DNA from: Oscillospiraceae bacterium
GTDB lineage: Bacteria; Bacillota_A; Clostridia; Oscillospirales; Oscillospiraceae
Assembly (NCBI GenBank): GCA_017481325.1
Contig: JAFUPG010000016.1
Location: 1-28,221 of the forward strand
Reading direction: 5' to 3'
Length of the DNA: 28,221 bases
The notes under the pieces were generated by a model. It saw nothing but the letters and a program-made list of their open reading frames with translations. It made no database searches and had not been told where the DNA came from. A program made the position numbers and the translations under genes. Below, one piece after another: positions 14,301 through 23,300 of the stretch (position 1 is the stretch's first letter; the number at the start of each line of letters is the position of its first letter).

Positions 14301-17300
14301 TGGGCAAGCTGAGCTTCGGCGACACTGAGGTTACCGACTATGCTCCCGTCTACACCTCCTCCGAGACGGCTGTGGCAACGGTAGATGCCGCCACCGGCGC
14401 CATCTCCGCTCTGGCTGTGGGTACCACCGACATCACCGTCACCTACACCGTAAACGGCAACACCTACACCGCCACCCAGACCCTCACCGTCAGTGAAGGC
14501 ACCTCCGGCGGCTATACACTCATTACCCAGGCAAACGCACCCGAGGATTTCTCCGGTGAATACATTATCATGGGTCGTCACTCCGGCTGGACATCCTACT
14601 ACAACCACTTCTGGATCATGACCCCCTACTGGATCAATGACAGCACGGCCATCGTTGAGGACGGTGAAACCAATTCTGTCCTGAGCGGCATTACCGGCAC
14701 CGGCAAGACCGTTGCAAGCAACAACGCCTCCGAGGTTTCCATGACCCTCAGCGGCAACGTTGCCACCGGCACCATCGACGATGTTTACGGCTACGCCTCC
14801 GAGATCGAGATGGAAAGCACCGGCGACAATGACTTCACCGGTACCGACGGTGTGACTTACCAGATCTTTGACCGCATTACTTCTATTGATAACCGCTTCG
14901 CCTTTGTAATCGAGCTGGTGGATGACGTCAATATGTACTACACCATCCGTATCAAGGGCACCAGCTACTATCTGGCCAATACCAACACTACCGCTTCCGG
15001 CAATAACGGCATGCAGTTTGTTCTGAATGCCAGCACCGAGGATACGACTGCGCTGTGGTATATTCGCTGGGCAACGGAGTCCGGAGACGGTCTGGAAAAC
15101 AACGCTGTCAACGGATATTCTCCGGATCAGGTTCTGATCGAGAGCGTGTACGGCGTACAGAATGATGTCAGCCGTGCCATTCTCTTCAACCCCAATGCAA
15201 AGACCGCTTCCGGCGGACGTTTCCGTGTCTACGGCGACAATGCCTACAATACAAACGGCAACCTGGCCACCGCTCCCAATGACACCCAGGGCTCCATTAC
15301 CTATAACCTCCAGCTCTTCGGCAATCCCAACCCCTTCAATGCCCAGATCTATTATCAGGGCGACCAGAGAACCATTGCCAACCCCGTAGAGCTGCCTCAG
15401 GGCATGACGGCCGCTGCCGATCTGGAAAGCGCCCTGACCCCCGATATTGCCGACTATCCCAACTGGACTCTGGTAGGTGATGCGGTTTGGACTCTGTCCG
15501 ATGACTCCTCCGGCGTCATGAGCCTGGATGCTGCCACCGGCCAGCTGCTCCTGAACTCTGCCGAGCAGGGCGATTATGCCATCGTCACCGTGACCTACAC
15601 CGTCCACGACAATATCAACAACAAGGACTACAGCATCTCCACCCAGGCCAAGGTGGTTGTCACCGCCTCTCTGGAGACCTACACCACCATCATCTTTGAG
15701 GATGAGTCCGGCAAGGATACGGAGGTACAGTACACCGTCAATGCCGGCCTGGCCAGCCTGCCGCTGGACTACTATGTGGTCAACGACATGACCGGCGAGA
15801 ACAGCAAGACCGGCACTGTGGTCGAGGGCGGCACCCCTGCCTGGAGTGCAACCTCCACCAATGGCTATCCCGTCTCCATCACCGACGGTGTGTTGGATCT
15901 GAGCCAGGTCACCGGCAAGGATATTATTCAGATCACCCTCAGTGGTGTCAAGGGCAACAATGTCAATGCCACCCAGGCCACCTACAAGGTCTATGTGATC
16001 ACCACCCCTAAGCTGGTTGCCGATACCGCAACCGTCACCGATAACACCACCACCATCAGCATTGATGTGCTGGCCAACGACCAGAACCTGCCCGAGGGCG
16101 CCGTGATCTACGGCCTGGGCAAGAGCACTGCCGATATCGCTGCCTCCCCCGTGACGGAGAATGTGACCATCGGCACCTTCGGCTCCGTATCTGTGGTAGA
16201 CGGCAAGGTGCAGTATACGCCTTCCGCTGAATTAGGCGATGGCGATCAGGTGGTATTTTACTACGCCATCAACGACAACGGCACCATCTACTATGCCCAG
16301 GTCACTGTCACTGCCGACATCACCAACGAGAGCCCCGATGTGGAGCCCGGCGACGTGATCTACAACCTGGTCACCAAGGAGATCGTTCCCGATCCCGACA
16401 GCTACAACTTCACCGGCGACTATGTCTTCATGGGCAGAAAGTCCGGCAAGATGGTGGATCTGAACCAGTTCCAGATCCTGACCCCCAACTGGACCGGCGA
16501 CAGCGTTTCCATTGAAGAAAACGGTTCTGCCGCAGCCAACAACGCCTCCTTCGTTGTCCTGGGCGACATCACCGACAATGTGGCCACCGGTACCATTCCC
16601 ACGGCCTATGACTCCGGCGCAACCGCCTCCGGCAGCTACATCCGCATGGAGACCACCGGCAAGTACGACTTCACCGATGCCAACGGCACGGATCGTACCG
16701 TCCTGGACCGTATCACCTATGTCAATGAGGGCTTTGTCCTGACCATTGAACTGGTGGATGATGTCAATCTCTATTACACCATCCGCATCAAGGGCACCAA
16801 CTACTATCTGGCCAATGCCAACCTGACCGGCTCCGGCAATAACGGCATGGAGTTCACCAACTCCCCCAGCCTGGATGATACCACCATGCTGTGGAAGATC
16901 CGCTGGGCCACCGCCGACGACGGCCTGCAGACCACCGACGGCTATACTCCCGATCAGATCCTCATTGAGAGCGTTGCCGCTCTGAATGTGACGGAGCTGT
17001 CCGCCGATGACGAAGGCAAGGCCACCCTGCCTCTGAGCCGTGCCATCCTGTTCAATAACCACGGCTGGGGCGCAACCAACATCGAAGAGGGCGCACGTTT
17101 CCGTGTCTACGGCGAGCGTGCCTATGCCGACAAGCTGGTCAGCGACGACTACGGCAGCGGCCTGTGCTACAACCTCTTCCTCTACGGCGCTCCTGTTCCC
17201 TTCACCGCTCAGATCCAGCAGGACGGCGAAGTGAAGACCGTGGCCGATCCTGTCACCGTCTCCGCAGGCCGTACCGCCGATGTGGATCTGGAGAGCCTGC

Positions 17301-20300
17301 TCCTGCCCAACATCGACACCGAGCCCAACTATGCGCTGGTGGGCGAGCCTGTCTGGACCATCAGCGGCAATTCCGCCACCGCCAACGGCGCTGACATTCA
17401 GCTGACCGATGTGAACGAAGGTACCTTCAACATCGGCTCTGCCACCGAAGGCGCTTATGCCTATGTCACCGTCACCTACACTGTCTACGACAAGGTCAAC
17501 GACAGCACCCACAAGGTCACCACTGATGCCCGTATCGTCATCACCGCCGAGGCTCAGAGCTTCAACGGCGTGATCTACACCGGCAGCGATTCCGCTCCCA
17601 ACACGGTCAGCAAGAACATTGTCACCGGCACTCCCGTGGAGCTGGATTACTACGTGGTGGATAATATGACCTCCCTGACCAGCCTGGATGCCACCTGCGG
17701 CTTCACTGTCAACAGCGAGATCGATCCCGATCTGGTCTGGAACGCTGTGGATACCCAGGGCAACACCTATGCGGTCACCTACGATGCCGAAACCGGCAAG
17801 TGGACCGTGGATACTACCGGCGCAGCCGCCGGCGAGATCATCACCGTCACCATGACCGGCGCTCAGGCCAAGCTGGACGGCAACCTGGAATACTCCGCCA
17901 TTGCCAACGAGCCCGGCTTCAAGATCTACGTGGTAGATACCCTGCAGCTGGTGGCTGACGAGGCAAGCCTGTCCGATCTCAATGCCCTGACCATCGACGT
18001 TCTGGCCAACGACCTGAACCTCTATGAGGGCGCTCAGATCTACGGTCTGGGTTTCACCGCCGCCGATATCGCCGCCAATGCACAGACTGCCAATGTGGCC
18101 ATCGGCACCTATGGCACCGTGTCTGTGGACTCCCTCAACAACGTGATCTTCACCCCCTCTGCCACCGTGCAGGATGGCGACGTGATCACCTTCTACTACA
18201 GCGTCCTGGGCGAGGACGGCTCCGACTACTATGCCAAGGTTACCATCACCGTGGACGGCCTCCTGCCTGACGGCGCTCTGGTCACCGACAGCCTGGTCAT
18301 CGACTTCGGTCTGCCTGTCACCTTCGATCCCACTGCCAACGACACCGAGGACTTCGCCAATGTGGGCGCTGCCGGTGTGATGGCAAGCGCTGACGGCACT
18401 GCAAGCACCACTCTGGATCTGGCAGAAGGCACTGCCACCGTCAATGCCGACGGTACCGTGACCTTCACTCCCACCAAGATCATGACCGCTCCCGCCGTGT
18501 TCTACTACAGCGTGGTAGTGGAGGGCGACAGCTATGTGGGCACTGTCCAGATCATCCCCGCCACCAATGTCTACTATGAGGACAGCCTCAGCAACGATGT
18601 GTTCACCTTCGCTCCCGACTCCGCCTGGGCTACCATCGGCACCACCGATGAGAGCGCCCAGCAGAGAGCCGACTTCGTAGGCGATATCAGCAGCAATGTC
18701 TATGGCTACGACGATGCCTACAAGGGCTTCGCCACCTACTCCCTGGGCTCTGCCCATGTGGCAACGGTCAATGGCACTACCACCCTGGCCACCGTAGACT
18801 TCGACTTCTACGGCACCGGCTTCGATGTGATCAGCCTGACCGGCGGTAACAGCGGCTACATGATCGTCGCCATTACCGATCCCGCAAATCCCACCGAGGT
18901 TCTCTACCGCTACGTTGTGGATACCTACTATGGCTTTACCTACTCCGAGGCCGGCCAGCAGGTCTACCGTGAGGAGACCGATGTCGACGGCAACACGGTC
19001 CAGGTTCCCGTCTACGTCTACGAAGAGGTAGGCGCAGGCAACGGCGAATGGGAGCTCCGCTCCGGCTATGAGGTTCCCGAGGGCGCAACGGTTCTGGAAT
19101 CCCTGAACGGCGTGGTCTACTACTACGAATATGTGGGCGACGGCAACGGCAGTTATGCCTACGTGCCCCTGATCGAGCACTGGATCGCTACTCCCGCCAC
19201 TTCTCAGGACTTCTACCAGATCCCCGTCATGAAGATCAACGGTCTGGAAGCCGGTCTGTACCATGTTTCCATCGCCGCATACTACAGCGACTACTTCAAC
19301 CATGCGGGCGACGACTCCTACCAGTTCGTCTTCGACGCCGTCCGTGTCTATGATCCCTGCGGCAACAGCGAAATTGCCACCGATGCCTACAAGGCCGACG
19401 GCGAGAACGATGCCCACTACCTGAACCTCCGTGACGAGCTGGTCAACGGCAAGGAATCCGAGAGCGTAGATCCCACGGAGTCCACCACCGAGAGTGAGGA
19501 GCCCACCGTTTCCTACACCGCTTCCTTCACCGTTCCCTATGGTGCTTCCACTCCCGCAGATATCAGCGGTGAGACCATCACCATGCCGGCTGCTGTTGAA
19601 GCTCCCGCAAGCTACGATGCTTACAGCTACAGCTTCCTGGGCTGGGCAACCGCAGAGGCTGATAACACCGCCTCCGCTCCCAACTACTACGCCGCAGGCG
19701 CTGAGGTCACCCTCACTGAGGACACCGACTTCTACGCCGTCTACACCTATACCACCGGCACTTCCACCGGCACCTCCTACACCCTGGTCACCGACGAGAG
19801 CCAGATGACCGCCAATGCCAAGATCGTCATTGCTTCTGCGGATGCGGACAGCGGCGAGTACTACGCCATGGGCGCTCAGGGCAATAACAACCGTGGGGCA
19901 GTGGTTGTCACCAAGAACGGCTCCACCGTGGTGATCGCTGACGGCGTTACGGAGTTCACCCTGGTGAATAACGGCGACGGCACCTATGCCTTCTATGACG
20001 GCACCGGTTATCTCTACGCCGCAGCCACCGGCAGCAACCATCTGAAGACCCAGGCAAACGTGGATGTCAATGCCTCCTGGACCATCGATGTGACGGATGC
20101 TACCACCGGCGCAGCCACTGTTGTTGCAACCGGCTCTGCCAACCGCAACGAGATGATGTACAACAGCAGCAGCAACCTGTTCTCCTGCTACGCCTCCGGC
20201 AACACCCAGAAGAACGTTGCCCTGTACCAGAAGGGCGGCTCCGCTACCTATTACACCACCGTTCTGGCTACGGCCGAGGATAAGCCCGACGTTTACGTGG

Positions 20301-23300
20301 CCAGCCTGACTCCCTCCAGCCTTACCATGAACATCGACGACATCGAGGAAGTCACTCCCAGCCTGACCAACAACGGCACTGCAGTTACCGACTTCGAAGT
20401 CAGCTACAGCAGCGACAATGAGAATGCGATCTATGCCGAAGCCGGCGAGATCCTGGCGCTGACCGCAGGCTCTGCCACCGTCACCGCCACCTTCACCGTA
20501 GGCGGCACCGTGGTCGCTACCGCTACCTGCTATGTCACCGTCAATGCAGCTGCCTTCCGTGCCACCTTCACCGGCGTAGACGAGGCACATCTCCCCGCAG
20601 CCGTTGAGGGCACTACCATCACCCTGCCGGATATGGGCGCTTCCGGCTACACCGTAGACGGCGTGACCTACACCTTCCTGGGTTGGGTCGAGGCCGACGT
20701 GGACAATGTCTCTGAGAAGCCCGAATACTTAACCGCAGGCACTTCCGTCACCCTCACCGCCGACAAGAACTATATCGCCCTGTACTCCTGGTCTGAAGGC
20801 GGAAGCGGCAGCAGCTCCGAGTTCGCACTTTACAGCGGCGCTTTGGCAGAAGGCGATTATGTCATCGTCTATAATGGCGGCGCAATGGTTGCAGCCGATG
20901 CAGACAGCTCCGGCCGTATTGACTATGCCGATATCACCATTAGCAACGATACGGTCAGCAATCCTGCTGCAAACATCATCTGGCACATTGCTCCCACCGG
21001 GGATGGCTACTACACCATCTACAACAGCACCAACGGGGTCTATGCCGCAGGCAACGGCACAAAGAATAAGGCTGCTGTGATTACAGATGTTACCGACTAT
21101 GCCAAGTGGACGGTTTCCGGTGAAAGCACCTACGACTTCACCAATCTTGGCAACAGTGACAAGGGCGTGAATGCGATCCTCCGCAGGAACGGCACCTATG
21201 GTTTCGCCTGCTACGCCAACTCCACCGGCGGCGCACTGAGCCTGTATAAGGCCGGTACCGGTGGCGCAGCAAGCTACTACTACACCACCATCATCGACCA
21301 GACCGTGACCTACACGGCAGAGATCCTGGCAGAGTCCACCAGCCTGGCTGTGGGCGGCACGACGGATATCATCTCCGCTCTGACTGCTTCCGATGGCAGC
21401 ACGCCTGCCTACTCCTCCGTCAGCTGGAGCTCCTCCAACACTGCTGCGGTATCCATCGTCTCCGACGGCGAGAGCTGCACCGCCACTGCGGAAGCAGCCG
21501 GTACCTCCAAGATCACCGTCACCTATGTGATCGATGGCATCATCAAGAAGGCCGAGCTTACCATCGTCGTCAGCGCTGCCAACGACGGCACTCAGCCCAG
21601 CTCCTATTCCACCACCTATAACTCCGGTACCCGTGGCGTCACCTGCAACTCCCTGAGCGGCACCTACGCAGACGAGTACTACACCGGCTCTTACACCTAT
21701 TCCGCACTGTCCCAGCAGACCGGCAGCACCCTCCTGAGCAGCCTGCGCAGTCTGACCACCTCCACCCACAGCACCACCACTTCCTACAACAATTGCCGTG
21801 ACAACGCTTACAGAACCGATTGTCAGGAAGAGGATCAGACCGTTGTCCTGCTCTACACCGGCTATGCGGCCGATCAGGATGACTTCAACGGCAGTGCTCC
21901 CGGCTGGAACCGTGAGCACGTATGGCCCCAGAGCCTGGGTGGCTTCGGCACCTCCGGCGCCGGTGCCGATATGCACCACATCCGTCCCGACGATGTCACC
22001 ACCAATGGCGACCGTGGCAACAAGCTCTTCGGCAATGTCAGCGGCGGCACGGAATCTCTGGCCTCCAGCCTCTGCAATAACATGCTGGGCGGCTGGTACG
22101 ACAACTCCTACTTCGAGCCTCTGGACAGCGTCAAGGGCGACGTGGCAAGAATTTGCCTCTATGTCTATGTCCGCTACGGCAGCACCTACAGCGAATGCTC
22201 CGATATCACCAATGTCTTCAAGGATACCGACACCCTCCTGGAGTGGATGGCAATGGATCCCGTAGACACCTGGGAGATGGGCAGAAATGTGGTCGTCGAG
22301 AACATCCAGGGCAACCGTAATCCCTTCATCGACTACCCCGAACTGGCATGGCAGCTCTTCGGTCAGGAAGCGCCCGACGGCTACGCAACGCCCTCCGGCT
22401 CCCTGCTGCCCTGCACCCACAGCTACACCTACAGCATCAACAAGGGTGAGCATACCGCTACCTGCAGCCTCTGCGGCGACAGCAAGACCGCAGCCCACAA
22501 CTATGTGAACAAGGTCTGCGAATGCGGCGCTCAGACCATGACTATCTACTTCCAGAACAACTGGCTGTGGACGGATGTCTGCCTGTACTACTGGTATGAG
22601 GGTGGTTCTTATGCTGACGCATGGCCCGGCACGGCAATGACCTGGTATGGCAAGAACAGCGATCCCAATAATAATTTCGACATCTATACCATGGAAGTAC
22701 CCACCCATGCGACCGGCGTGATCATCAACGGCATCAAGAACGACGGTTCCGGCAGCCGGGATCAGACTCCCAACATCGAATCCGGCTGGTATGATGGCAT
22801 TTGCTACTACATGGTATGGGAAAACAACAGCAACCAGGTTGGCTCCTACAACATCGGCGATGCTACCATCAACACCTCCGCTGTTTCTGCAGCAGTTCTG
22901 CCCTACAACCTGAGCAACACCGCTCCCGTACGCAGCGCAAGCACCGCCTCCGCAGAAACTGAGAGCAGCGCTCCCACCACCAGAGAGACCACTGTGGAAG
23001 AAGGCACTGCCTCCGGCCTGGTGTTCATCGACGGTAATGAGGCTGCCTCCCTGGAGGAATACGAGGCACACGGCCCCAACAACGAGATCTACCTGGCAAA
23101 GAACCAGGCAGTGGCCTTCAACCTCAGCTTCAACACCGCTCCCAAGACCATTCAGATCGGCCTGAAGAGCGTGGAGGGCGACGATACCTCCGATAAGGCA
23201 AGCTGGTTCGTTGTCTCCTGCGGCAGCAACACCCGTACCTTCAAGATCACCACCGCCACGGAGATGTACTATGACATCACCGATCTGGTGACCATCGGTG

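Noticed and set aside
16232..20590. Very long open frame on the - strand opposite the giant gene
   Set aside because: It mirrors the strongly biased C/G third positions of the + strand gene, and its translation is low-complexity Gly/Val/Ala/His-rich without domains or a ribosome binding site. The same applies to 20729-24103 and 13052-15607.
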